A stretch of 64,000 bases of DNA from Ambrosia x helenae (lineage: Eukaryota > Streptophyta > Magnoliopsida > Asterales > Asteraceae): positions 8,765,618-8,829,617 of the forward strand of contig CM061231.1 in the NCBI GenBank assembly GCA_030844895.1, read 5' to 3'. Below, piece by piece: positions 20,122-30,892 of the stretch (position 1 is its first letter; every line of letters begins with the position of its first letter). The position numbers were made by a program, and so were the translations under genes. Under the pieces are notes generated by a model, which saw only the letters and a program-made list of their open reading frames with translations, had not been told where the DNA came from and did no database searches.

Positions 20122-22424
20122 CTAGTAGGAAACCCGCGTGATGCGGCGGGAGTGACACTTTTTATTTCGGTACTTATTTCAAATTCGTATAGTATTTGTT
20201 GTAGCATCATTGCGGTGGATATACGTCATAAGTGTTACACATGTCTAGTAACTAAAAAGATTTAACATTTAAATTGTAAAGTACTTTTAAGAAACATTTG
20301 ATAAAATAAAGTAACATACGAAAGAAAAAATAAGTATTAATAAACATAAAAGTTGAGAAAAATAAAAGCTAGTGAACTACTTGAATCATGAGATCAATTT
20401 AGTCATACTGGTTCCAAGTCTGCATGATCTCATCTATATTGTCTGCCCACCATTCGTCATCAAGAACGATCACTGAAATTTATTGTATATCTTCATGTTT
20501 GATTATTACATCTTTTGGTGGGGACGAGTTTCTCTCATTTTCTCCTATCTAAATTGTCATCAAATATGTCTTCTTTGTCATTTTCATCAGAACTGTCTAG
20601 ATCAATAACTTGACTTCATTTCTATTAAGAGAGCCTCTTGGACCTCTTCCTATTAATTTCATGCATCTGATCCTTAAAATAAATTAAAAATATTTAATAC
20701 ACAAGTTAATAGAAGATGAAATAAATGTTGATATTACCTATTCACTAAATTCATGTTGAATATCAAATTTGTAGTGACTAAACATTGCATCATAGCAAAT
20801 AATCTCAACACTATTATCACCATTATCCTACAATAAAACACATACAATATACCACATAAAATAACAACCATGTTAATATTAAAAAATTAAACGTTAATAA
20901 ATACAACCTTAGACGCTATTTTAGACGCTTGTATGGCTATTGGTTTGTTCATCTCCGTATATTTTTCATCTAAATGAATCTGCAAACCAAGAAGTTAACA
21001 CTTAAATGATTAAGATATGTATAAAAAGGTATAATTAGTAAAATGGGACGAATGAAAAGCATAAACTAACAAATAACCAACATTAGAAGCTTCGACTTTT
21101 GAATTCAGTATCCATGCATACATATTTTAGCAAGTAAAATAGGTGTGCATTAGTATGTATTTATAGAATAAACTTTAGTAGGTTAGCACATGGTTTAATT
21201 TTCAAATTCATGATTTTCCCATCCCTTTAAATTATAAAATTTTGTTAAACTTTAGTAGGTTAGCACATGGCTTAAATTTTGAAATTGATGATTTTCCCAC
21301 CCTTTTAAATTAGGAAATTTTGTTTATCTTTGACTAAAGTGTAAACAATTATTGTGTTTTCTGTAAATACAAAATTCAGTGCATTTATCTTTTTTTTTAA
21401 ACTTTGTTAAAAAAAACCCCTCCAAATTAGGGAGTTTTGTTGTTATTACATAGATGTTCATATCACATGGATATAAAATATGCATCATGTGTTTTCTACC
21501 AAATTGATGCAGCTGAGGTTTTTAAAAGAAATTTACCTACAATTAAAATCTACAATACATTTTTTATATTTTTTCTAAACTTAATTTTCTTAAGTTTTAT
21601 ATATTTAGCTAGTTATGTATATTTAAAAGTTTAATGAGATTTCTTTTAGTTAATTATATTTATGTGTATACCTATTAATATATGCATGCATACCCATATA
21701 CATATGCACATATTGCTAATGTTAATTATTTAAATAGGGTACTACAATTGAAGCTATCAGTAACAAACGTGATAAAGCATTCTTAGAGCCCAGTCTTGTG
21801 TTACAGTTTTGTTACCGTGTGACAAATTATTTGTCTGTCAAATCAAGGATGAACCATAATCTTTAACAACATTATCATATTTTAAGAATCACCAAAGCTG
21901 ATATGTAGATTTCGAGTGCCCTGTTTGGTTTTTCAAATCGTTGCATTTGATTTATGTGAATTTTTCATTATTGGGCGGAACAATATTTAACACCAAATTC
22001 AATTTTACAATTTTGAGTTTTACTTGATCATGAAATGGTGTTATGATTCAACATCCATATTAACAATATATCCATATTATATTTCATCTAGTTAGTATTT
22101 AAAACATAAAATGCAATAATCACTTGTACATAAGGCATTCTTTCTTGTACATTTCAATCCACACATCGGTATTGACTACGACAAACACCGACACGTCGAC
22201 AAAAATGAGCCGGTCGTCATGGTATATTCGAATGTTTTTAAAATATAATAGTTTTAAAGTTATGATAGAATTAAATAAAAGAAATTATAATTTTGTAGGG
22301 GAGGGGATGAAAATGTAATTAGTAACTAAAAATTAGGGAATTAAAGTGTAAATAAGATAGGGTATTAAAGTGTAAATAATGTATGAATGAGTATTATTTA
22401 CCCTCATTTTAGGGTTATTAATGA
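20122..22424 (-). mobile_element. Helitron-like element (non-autonomous)
   Basis: About 2.3 kb present in tandem copy 1 and absent from copy 2. The left border reads A|CTAG; on the - strand this is a Helitron 3' end, a GC-rich hairpin (CCGCATCACGCGG core, about 20137-20149) about a dozen bases before CTAG. The right border fits a - strand 5' TC start (TCATTAATAACCC) near 22424. No Rep/helicase is present. A direct repeat of about 77 bp lies at about 21172-21245 and 21248-21322. Open frames inside show no domain I recognise. Confidence 0.6.
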
Positions 22425-23097
22425 ATAATATATAAGTATTGGTGCGATTGTTGACCAATAATTCAGAATTTAAGACTTTTAGACACTCTATTGACATTAC
22501 TAATGAATTAAACTAACTAATAACCTTTAGTAACATACCGTTTAAACTTATGAATAATTCAATTTTTTTTAAATCTAGCGTGTTCCTTTTCTTGATCCAC
22601 ACGAACAAGTACTCCACATTTAGTCACATAGTCATGTCATTTATTATCATTTGATCGTGTTTTAATGCAGATACGCGACTCAAAAATCCCTTTTATCAAG
22701 GATTTGTATGCATCTTCTCCTCATATCACAAGGGTGGTGGTCCGGGGTCAAATCAATACGCTCTAAGAAGAAATATTTGAACATCAATCTCATCAAAATA
22801 ATCGAACTCATATATAACATATTATGCATAGAATGACTAGTTAGGCGATTTTCACCAAGGAAAATTCCAATCCCTTCTAACTTGGATTTGTATGCATCTT
22901 CTCCTCATATCACGAGCTAGAATTGCGTAGAATGACTAATTAGGGGATTTCCACCAAGGAGAAGTCTGTAGAGACTCCCCATTCCACCATCCGATTTATT
23001 CTGTCGCCCATCCACAAAGTAGGATTTATCACTTTAATATCTTTAAATAGAAACATGAAATTTAGATTCATGGGGTAAATCTTGTAGTGTTATCCCA
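22425..23097. other. Host-type intergenic part of tandem copy 1
   Basis: No gene. This stretch aligns with about 28765-29415 of copy 2, including the twice-occurring phrase TTGTATGCATCTTCTCCTC and a CATTCCACCATCCGAT word. It is ancestral duplicated DNA, not transposon. Confidence 0.6.
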
Positions 23098-23105
23098 GTA
23101 TTGAA

Positions 23106-23713
23106 GTGGGCCAGACAGTTTCGGTTGAGAACTTATTGGGCCAAAATAATAAACTTGTTAGGAGGAACAGTAAAACGTTTAACAATAAAAAAACTCAGCC
23201 CAAAATGATCTCTGTTGATGAGAGGCCCAATCCACCTAAACGACTCAGATTGGATTTCGACCCCAATAGGTTGGATCCATTTGGTTTGGATGTTCTATTG
23301 GGATTGGATAGGCTTGTTGAAGTAGGCAAAGCTGTCCAGGTGAATGATACAATTATAGATGATAATGCTCAACAAATTGGAGACGAGGCTGAAAGGAGGA
23401 TCGATCTTAATACTCAACCTGAGAGGAGTTGGGAATCGAAAAGCAATGGTCAAATGATACAATTATAGATGATAATGCTCAACAAATTGGAGACGAGGCT
23501 GAAAGGAGGATCGATCTTAATACTCAACCTGAGAGGAGTTGGGAATCGAAAAGCAATGGTAAATGTGACAGGGATGTTTGTCTCGAAAATAGGGAAGAAC
23601 AAGAGGTTCAAACAGAGGTGGATGAAACAGTAAAGCTAGGGGGCAAATTAGGAGTTAGTCTGAATGAATTTGAAGGATTAGTTCAAAATACAGTTTTGGA
23701 TGAAGGCATATAG
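23106..23713 (+). pseudogene. LINE-2 ORF1 C-terminal part with 110-bp tandem duplication
   Basis: Two overlapping frames carry the end of the LINE ORF1: PPKRLRLDFDPNR, LDPFGLDVLLGLD, and later VKLGGKLGVSLNEFEG, shared with LINE-1 ORF1. A stretch of at least 107 bp beginning AATGATACAATTATAG occurs twice, identical by eye, at a period of 110 bp (from 23343 and from 23453). Since 110 is not a multiple of three, this throws the reading out of frame. An early TAG at 23711 replaces a Gln codon present in LINE-1. Confidence 0.7.
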
Positions 23714-23724
23714 CAAGGTAACCA

Positions 23725-24560
23725 ATGGATTTTTTATCCATTAATCTTAAAGGGATTGAGTCGGATGGGAAGATTGGTTGGGTTAAAGGGTTAAAGGTCA
23801 AGAATGATGAATCGTTTTTGGTGCTTCAAGAAACTCAGATAGCTAACTCAGATTCGATTTTAATAGATTGACTATGGGGTGGTAAAGGTTTTGATTGTGA
23901 TAAAGTTGATGCCGAAGAGAGATCGGGCGGTTTATTAAATGTGTGGGATGAGAAGGTTTTTGCTAAAATAATATCGATTGCGAACTAGAATTTTCTTATG
24001 TCTATTGGTAATCTAGTGTTGAACAACACTTCAATAAATGTAGTGAACGTCTATGGGCCCTAAAATGTGGTACAAAAAAGGCGTCTTTGGGAACAATTGA
24101 TGGAGATTATGAAAGCTCATGTTGGGTTGTGGATTTTATTAGGAGACTTTAATGTTGTTAGATTTCCCGAGGAACGAAAAAATTCTGGTTTCAATTCGGT
24201 CAGTGCGGGAGATTTCAATAATTTTATAGATCTAATGGGGCTTCAAGAGTATAAAATGTAGGAAGTAAATTTACTTTCATGGTTGGTATAAATGCTTTAA
24301 ATTTAGCAAGATTGATAGGGTACTTGTTTGCCAAATTTTTTTAAATAGGTGGCATCAAGCCGTTTTTAGGGCCTTACCTAGGGAGAGATCCGACCATTGT
24401 CCGTTGTTACTTTCATTGGTGTACTCAAATTTTGGGCCTAGACCTTTTCGGTGGTAAAATTCATGTTTGGAAAGGGATAGTTGTGAGCAACTCATTATTG
24501 ATAGTTTGGATGGTGGCCTTTTTGTTGGAAATCCTGATGTGGTGATTGCGGCAAAATTCA
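23725..24560 (+). pseudogene. LINE-2 endonuclease remnant
   Basis: Starting at ATG 23725 (MDFLSINLKGIES), the + strand codes for a damaged apurinic-type endonuclease with LQETQIANS, ERSGGLLNVWD, NVVNVYGP and, in the open piece 24067-24261, LLGDFNVVRFPEERKN. Several in-frame stops (for example at about 23868) and an indel after 24260 interrupt it. The RSDHCPL block appears near 24387. It is inactive. Confidence 0.7.
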
Positions 24561-24680
24561 AAAAAAGTGAGAGATATTATAAAAGAATGGTGGGCTGAAG
24601 TTCAAACTAAGGAGGGGGCCAATTTAATTAGTATGCAAGCTGACTTAGTTGCTTTGAAATTAAAAATGGAAAATACATAA

Positions 24681-26066
24681 TTGGAAGAAAAGGATGTTTG
24701 GGTGTATCAAGAATGTAAAAAAGGTGTTAGTTTGATTGAATATCATCGTCTTCTAGATGTTAAACAGAAATCTCGCATTCGTTGGGCAAATAATGGCGAT
24801 GAGAACTCGGCATTTTTTCATTGTGTGGTTAATGGGAGAAAGGCTAAAAATAATATCCCGGGTCTAATGGTTGAAGGAAATTGGGTTTCTGCCGAGTCTT
24901 ATGAAGAAGCATATTTTTCCATTTTTTTCGTTCTTTGTTTTCTTCTAAAATTGCAGGTAAGCCGGTTATGAAGTGTGAGAACATTAAAGTGTTGCAAGGC
25001 GATTCTAAAGAAGAGTTAATGACTGAATTCTCTAGAGAAGAAATCAAAAAGGTGGTTTTCGAATGTGGTGGAGATCGAGCCCCAGGCTCAGACGGTTTTA
25101 GTTTCTCTTTTTTGAAACACTTTTGGGCATTTTTTGAAGATGATTTCTTCAATTTAATGTCCCAGTTCTATAATACGGGCTTAATTAAACATGGATATAG
25201 TGCGGCTTTTATCACCCTTGTTCCAAAGATTAAAAACTCGATTGGTTTAAAGGATTACAGGCCCATTACGTTATTTGAATTATGTCAAAAGTTATTTCCA
25301 AAGTTTTGGCGAATCGAATCAAGAAGGTGATGAAGTTTATTATTTCAGAAACGCAGAGTGGTTTTTTTTCGGATAGATTTATTCTTGACGATCCTTTAAT
25401 AATAAATGAGGTTATATCATGGTTAAAAAGGAGGGGAGAAAAAGCTTTTATGTTCAAGATTGATTTTGAGAAAGCTTATGATAATGTACATTGGTGCTTC
25501 TTGATTTCCATTATGAAGCAAATGGGGTTTCCAGACCGTTGGTGTTTGTGGATTGAAGGGGTTTTAAAGTTGGCTCGATCTTCGGTTTTAGTGTATGGTT
25601 CGCCTAATTATGTATTGTCTTCCAATGCGAGAAAGGGCTAAGGCAAGGTGACCCACTATCTCCTTTTCTTTTCCTCATTGTTATGGAAACTTTCACATGT
25701 TTGATTGATAAGGCAACGCCTATTGGTGGCTTGGAGTGTTTAAAACTCGGAAATAATGGTCCGCATATCTCTCATTTGCTATATGCGGATGATGCTCTTA
25801 TTGTTGGTAAATGGTCCGTCGGGAATTTCAAGAATATGTTACGAATTCTTCGCATTTTCCATTTATGTTCCGGGTTAAAAATCAATTTACACAAATCAAA
25901 TATCTTTGGCTACAATAGTTCCGAAGATGATGTAAAAGGTTTGGCCGACATTTGCGGATGTAAGCGTGGTTCTCTACCTTTTGATTGTCTTCGGATAAAA
26001 GTTGGTGCCAACATGAATCGAACTCGGAATTGGGATTCGGTAGTTAATAAGTGTAAGTCTCGGTAG
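24681..26066 (+). pseudogene. LINE-2 linker and reverse transcriptase
   Basis: Three + strand pieces form the linker and reverse transcriptase: RIRWANNGDENSAFFH (24681-24971), DRAPGSDGFSF and FITLVPKIKN (24935-25330), then LANRIKKV, FKIDFEKAYDNV and RSSVLVYGSP (25282-25641). GLRQGDPLSPF spans a frame change near 25641. The last piece (25683-26066) holds YADDALIV with the catalytic Asp pair and SGLKINLHKSNIFG. All main blocks are recognisable, but at least three frame changes separate them. Confidence 0.8.
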
Positions 26067-26458
26067 AAGTTGTGGAAGGCTAAGTTTCTTTCGATTGGTG
26101 GCCGGCTAATTCTTATAAAATCGGTTTTATCTAGCTTACCTATTTATTATTTTTCGCTTTATAAGGATCAGGCAAAAATTATTGAAGACATGAAAATTAT
26201 TATGAAGCATTTCTTATGGGCGGGTGACTAGAATGTTAAAAAAATTCATTGGGTCGCCTGGGATGTCGTTACGACTCCAAAGAAAAACGGAGGTTTGGGA
26301 GTCTCCAAGTTAGACGAGGTTAATATGGCCTTGCTTGTTAAATGGGTTTGGAGATACAAGGTTGAAAACTCTTGTTTATGGAAGAAAGTTATCGATGTTT
26401 GTCATGGACGCAATAAAAATTGGGACATCATACCTTGTAATAGATATGTTGCGGGTGG

Positions 26459-27566
26459 ATGGAAATCTGTTTGAATAAATTGGCGTTGCAATCTAGAAGT
26501 GTTAATACTCAGTTTAGAGGAGTCGTCGGGAATGGGAGATATGTTAGATTCTGGTTTGATAAGTGGCGTGGTGATGCCCCTTTTAAAGACGCCTTTTTGA
26601 ATTTATTTCGGTTAGTAGTAGACAAACATGCATCAATCAATTCCTCTTGGAACAATGCAATGACTATTCATATGTGCAGGTGGACAAGAACACCTTCTTC
26701 GGCTACAGAATTAGAAGAGGCTGTCCATTTAGGGGCTGTTTGGTAGTCTCTTAATCAGCCTATTAACCATTTAGGTCCGAATCATTCAGCATTCAGACTC
26801 TTTGTTTCAACATCTGAATGGAATGATTAAGTGCTGAACCATTAAGCTAATAAGGGATGCTGAATGATTCAGCTCTTAACCATTCAGACCATCTTAATAA
26901 TTCAACAGTTAATCAACCAAACAGCCCCTTAAGCTTGCAGCTTAATGGCCTAGTCCTTGATGATACAGTGGATCGATGGCATTGGGAAGTAAATAGTGAA
27001 GGTACATATAATGTGGCTGATTTCAAGAAATTGTTGACCCAACAAAGAATTCAAGGTCGAGATTTCTGTATGCAATGGATTGCGTGGGTTCACTTAAAAG
27101 TAAAAAAAAATTATTTGGAGGCTCGAGATGGACCGTATTCTAACCCGGGTTGCTCTCCGAAAGAGAAAGATCAATATCCAGGATGCTACATGTGTGCTTT
27201 GTGACTTTGAGGAGGAAACCTCCACTCATGTTTTTACTGGGTGTGGTTGGGCGTTTGGGGTTTGGTCGGCTATAGGGTCCTGGTGTAAATTAGGCCCTAT
27301 TTTTGCTTTTGCGTTAAAGACTTGTTACAACTTGTGAATGGAGACGAAAAAAGGAAGAGCAAAAGATTATTCAAGGGATTGTTATGGTCACTATATGGGT
27401 CATTTGGAAAGAGCGGAATGAAAAGATATTTAGAGGCAAAGAAGTTGAAGTTTTGGAAGTAGTAGCCAAAGTCAAGTCTTTATCTTTTCTTTGGTTAAGG
27501 GCTAGATCCAGTTTTAAAATTTTAGTTTGGCAGGATTGGGCGTTGTATGTGTTGTACATGTTGTAG
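26459..27566 (+). pseudogene. LINE-2 ORF2 C-terminal part, split by a MITE
   Basis: Fragments after the reverse transcriptase: RYVRFWFDKWRGDAPFK (26459-26746), then beyond the MITE WHWEVNSEGTYNVADFKKLL (26857-27204), CVLCDFEEETSTHVFTGC (27128-27337) of the zinc-binding segment, and VIWKERNEKIF with SLSFLWL (27384-27566). The segments correspond in order to LINE-1 and LINE-3. Frame changes and stops separate all of them. Confidence 0.7.
26732..26928. mobile_element. Tourist-like MITE inside LINE-2
   Basis: A 197-bp element with terminal inverted repeats GGGGCTGTTTGG ... CCAAACAGCCCC, flanked by TTA on both sides (26729-26731 and 26929-26931). These are the marks of PIF/Harbinger-derived Tourist MITEs. 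A related copy is at 37908-38176. Confidence 0.85.
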
Positions 27567-27603
27567 TTCTGTTTTGCTTCAGTCCTTGTTATGAGGACCG
27601 GTA

Positions 27604-27635
27604 GCGTTTCTAATGAAGTTCATATATATATATAG

Positions 27636-27682
<47 letters not shown>
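27604..27682. repeat. (AT)n tail of LINE-2
   Basis: A long AT dinucleotide run broken once by AGTTC. It lies at the 3' end of LINE-2 and at the junction back to host-type sequence (ATAATGATTTACCC), whose partner in copy 2 is ATAATGATTTATCC. Confidence 0.8.
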
Positions 27683-27683
<1 letters not shown>

Positions 27684-28223
27684 GATTTACCCTTGCAATC
27701 AAGATTATTCTATGTAAGCCTAGAACCAATAATTGAAGAGGAATTTGGTCAAAACACATTGGTGATAAATTGCATTCATCATAATGTATCACAATTCAAA
27801 CCACATACCGTAATTAAATATAAAATTAAACTATTTAAAAAAAATATATAAAATTAAACTTAATGCATGATTTAAGGTGGTAATTTGCAATTATCATATT
27901 TTAAGATTCAAAACATTTTGTAGACCTTTTGCTAATTCGTTGCCAATCAACCGCATTCTTTCCAAAAATTCTTTAAATTCTTTTGTAGGTTTATTGAACT
28001 AGTACAAAAGTTCACATATATAGGACCAATTGGATAATTAGGGTACATGTTAAAAAAGTCATACATATATGTATTGAAGAATACCATTGTTGGATTCGTG
28101 GATTTTTGTAATAAAATATTCATTTTTTGTATTGTTTTATATTAAGCACGTATGTTTGTAAATGACAAGTTGATTGGTTTTCTAGTTGGAGGATGGTTTT
28201 AAACTGAATTCAAAGGGGTTGGA

Positions 28224-28271
28224 AGATAATTTGAAGTACTTTTTTTTTGAACGGAGATAATTTGAAGTACT
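28224..28271 (-). mobile_element. 14-nt retroposon stub with 17-bp target duplication
   Basis: AGATAATTTGAAGTACT occurs twice (28224-28240 and 28255-28271) and encloses only 14 bases, T8 followed by GAACGG. On the - strand this is a few bases plus poly(A), as expected of an extremely 5'-truncated retroposon insertion. Confidence 0.55.
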
Positions 28272-28459
28272 AGTAGAGATACTCACGGTTACATAGTTAC
28301 AGTATCGTCTTATGTATCACATTTAATAAACATATACAAATGTTTATGTGATTCTCCTAAGATTTTACTTAAAGCTGATTGCATTAAATGACCATTGAAT
28401 GTGTATATATTATAAATACACCATTGATGAGTAGCGATGTATGACCTATGTTTGTCTTA

Positions 28460-28603
28460 GGTAATTAGGATTCATACACCCCCTACTTAGAATTCATACA
28501 CTCTGGCCTACATCACATACCAATAGAAGGCTGCCACATACCCCAGAATGTGATTTCACACCCCCAGAATATGACGTCACAGGGTGTATGAATCCCATAA
28601 CCC
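28460..28603. mobile_element. Short MITE in tandem copy 2
   Basis: A 144-bp element whose ends pair over about 22 bp around GGATTCATACACCC, flanked by TTGTCTTA at both sides (28452-28459 and 28604-28611). It is absent from copy 1, so it inserted after the duplication. The 8-bp duplication fits hAT or Mutator types. Confidence 0.75.
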
Positions 28604-28742
28604 TTGTCTTAAGACCGCTTGAGTACCTATTACAAGTACCAAAACATTTGGACTCACGCTAATGCTATAACTAAGTTCATCGAGCATTAATTTATGATCA
28701 ATTTGATCAAACACATGCACGTGCATTTAGGTTCTCTCTATC

Positions 28743-28769
28743 CCCCCCCCCCCCCCCCCCCTCCCCCAG
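28743..28769. repeat. Poly(C) run
   Basis: Roughly 21 consecutive C's, one T, then five more C's, at the place where copy 1 holds the Helitron-like element. Length in such runs is unreliable in assemblies. Confidence 0.75.
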
Positions 28770-29750
28770 GTTTAGTGTGATTTGTTGACCAATAGTTCTG
28801 AACTTATGAATTAGACACTCTATTCACAATACTAATGAATTAAACTAGCTCACAACCTTTAGTAACGTACCTTTTCAACATTACGAATAATTCAAATTAG
28901 TTTTCAAAAAAATCTAGCTTGTTCCTTTTCCTGATCCACACGAATACGTACTACACGTTTAGTCACATAGTCATTTGATCTTGTCTTATTATGCAGATAC
29001 GTGACTCAAAGATACCTTTTAACTTGGATTTGTATGCATCTTCATATCACGAGGGTGGTGGTCCTGGGTCAAATCAATATGCTCTAAGAAGAAATATCCG
29101 AACATCACTCTCATTAAAATCATCATTCTCTTAAGTATCATACTTAGCGTAGAATGATTAGTTGGGCGATTTTCGCCAAGGAGAAATCCAATCCCTTCTA
29201 ACTTTGATTTTTATGCATCTTCTCCTCATATCACGAGCTAGAACTGCGTAGAATGACTAATTAGGCGATTTCCACCAAGTAGAAGTCCGAAGAGACTCAC
29301 CATTCCACCATCCGATTCATTCCCTCACCCATCCCCAAATTAGGGATACTTTAATATCTTAAATAGAAACATGAAATCTAGATTCGTGGGATAAATCTTG
29401 TAGTGTTACTCATATAATGATTTATCCTAGCAATCAAGATTATTCTATGTATGGCTAGAACCAATAATTGGAGATGAATTTGGTCAAACACATTGGTGAT
29501 AAAATGCATTCATTATAGGGTATCACAATTCAAACCAAATACCGTAATTAAATATAAAATTAAACTCAATGCATGATTTAAGGTGGTAATTTGCAATTAT
29601 CATATTGTAAGATTCAAAATATTCTGTAGACCATTGGCTAATTCGTTGCCAATCAATAACCACATTCTTTCTAAAAATTCTTTTGTAGGTTTATAGAACT
29701 AGTACAAAAGTTCACATATGTAGGACCAATTGGATAAATAGTACATGTTA

Positions 29751-30231
29751 ACATTAAACGTACGATTGTAACTTTTGATTTGTTCAGTCTTAGTGACTCG
29801 TCAAATATGGATGAAACATCGCAACAGGTCGGATGCTTGGACAAATAAATAACAACAAACGAATTAGTCCTGGGTTTGATTTTCCTTATATTTTTTGTTT
29901 TCTATATATTCGTGTGTTCACTTATTTGTCTAATTTGAATCCTGTAAGTATTTTTCAAGATTATGTTTATATAAAAAAAGTGTTTGATATAATTGTCGTA
30001 TATATCTTTTGATTCTCTCTTTCTATATGCTTATCTCCTGAAATGGAAAATAACTCATAAAAGATAAAATAATGTAAGAATTTATTATATAGTGATAGAG
30101 TTTCACCACTTATTGACATAAAACAAATCCCCTAACCCACCAACCAAGACAATAAACATGATATAGGCTTTACATTATTAAAATACCATAACCACAATAA
30201 CATAACATGAAACTTTGGTTCACCATGATCT
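29751..30231. other. Intergenic AT-rich DNA
   Basis: Non-coding DNA between the duplication and the 3' end of the small gene at 30232-30519. It includes the likely 3' UTR of that - strand gene (AT-rich, with TATTATTAAA-like words on the complementary strand near 30175). I see no other feature. Confidence 0.4.
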
Positions 30232-30519
30232 TCACACCATAACATCCGATTTCCTACCACCAAGTTGCGAAAACGATGGCGAAGATGAAGAGGAAGACTT
30301 GTTAAAGAACTCAATACAATCGGAAATGGCTTCGTCATAATGGGTACTTGAAGAATAATACGAAGAAGAGTTGTATGAAGTCCTAGGAGGGTCAGGCAGA
30401 TCACACGACCGCCTTCTTACTCCTGACAAACCACCACGCGATTTTGAGGTTGCCTTGGAAGAAGGCATTCTAAAGACAAACTTCATAAGAATCCGACGAA
30501 AGCGACTGAAGATCTTCAT
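30232..30519 (-). CDS. Small plant-specific 'Josephin-like' protein, 95 aa
   Basis: A complete intronless - strand gene. I take the Met at 30517-30519 (MKIFSRFRRILMKF) as the start because this basic N-terminus, followed by a Ser-rich middle and DPPRTSYNSS, SSTHYDEAISDCIEFFNKS, matches a family of short plant proteins often labelled Josephin-like in databases. The frame is open upstream to a Met at 30616-30618, but that part looks like leader (His- and Gln-rich). No Josephin catalytic residues are visible, so the label should not be read as deubiquitinase. The basic start could be an amphipathic helix; no membrane segment is seen. Function unknown. It is the only apparently intact short host gene in the window. 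Confidence 0.7.
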   Translation of the reverse strand: MKIFSRFRRILMKFVFRMPSSKATSKSRGGLSGVRRRSCDLPDPPRTSYNSSSYYSSSTHYDEAISDCIEFFNKSSSSSSPSFSQLGGRKSDVMV

Positions 30520-30667
30520 GGTTGAGAAGTTTGGTGTATGGAGGGATTGAGGGTGAGGCTGTTGTGGATGAAGAGCTTGTATATGTATGACAAAGTTGTC
30601 CGTTTGAGAAGTAAACATGTCTTAGGTGGCGTAACTGTCTCCGGGAAATGTATTGTTATTATGGGTG

Positions 30668-30684
30668 TCACAAGGTATTTGTAT
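30668..30684 (-). promoter_or_regulatory. Possible TATA element of the small gene
   Basis: On the - strand TTTTTATACAAATA lies about 155 bp upstream of the ATG at 30519, a plausible core-promoter distance with a leader of about 120 nt. Sequence evidence only. Confidence 0.3.
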
Positions 30685-30892
30685 AAAAAGAATGAGATAT
30701 TGGTTTTATTGTATGAGCTATAATCATGAGAATATCAACAAGAGAATGTAATCAAGTGCTTTCTTGTCTCTAAACATGTGCGCAAATCATGCTTCTTGGC
30801 CTATCCTTCCTAAACAAACCATGCTTTATCTTTTCATACATATGACCACATTATTCATGTTTTTATATTTTTTTACAAATAACAGAATAAAA

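Larger units (their letters stand above)
23098..27665 (+). mobile_element. LINE-2: L1-type non-LTR retrotransposon
   Basis: An L1-clade LINE on the + strand, delimited by the empty site in tandem copy 2 (near 29412). Order: ORF1 C-terminal part (23106-23713), ORF2 endonuclease (23725 to about 24560), linker (24681-24971), reverse transcriptase (about 24935-26066), post-RT region (about 26075-26745) and zinc-binding C-terminus (about 27040-27566). It ends in (AT)n from about 27627 rather than plain poly(A). Many stops; a Tourist MITE at 26732-26928 splits the C-terminal part. It is more decayed than LINE-1. Confidence 0.85.
13558..28052. repeat. Tandem duplication, copy 1 (expanded by insertions)
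   Basis: First copy of a direct duplication whose second copy is 28053-29750. Shared blocks run in the same order: 13558-13837 with 28053-28460; 19929-20121 with about 28620-28740; 22425-23097 with about 28765-29415; 27666-28052 with about 29415-29750. The intervals missing from copy 2 are exactly SINE plus LINE-1, the Helitron-like element and LINE-2. Subtracting them leaves about 1.53 kb against about 1.55 kb in copy 2 without its MITE. Confidence 0.85.
28053..29750. repeat. Tandem duplication, copy 2 (compact)
   Basis: Second direct copy of the unit that begins in the hexokinase 3' region. It starts at about TACATATATGTATTGAAG, as copy 1 does, and ends with GGACCAATTGGATAA and GTACATGTTA, the same words that close copy 1 at about 28023-28052. 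It lacks the SINE, both LINEs and the Helitron-like element of copy 1 but has its own small MITE and a C-run. No gene is in it. Confidence 0.85.

Noticed and set aside
30520..30618. Upstream Met at 30618 as start of the small gene
   Set aside because: The added 33 residues are His/Gln-rich and unlike the family N-terminus; the Met at 30519 begins the conserved MKIFSRFRRIL part.
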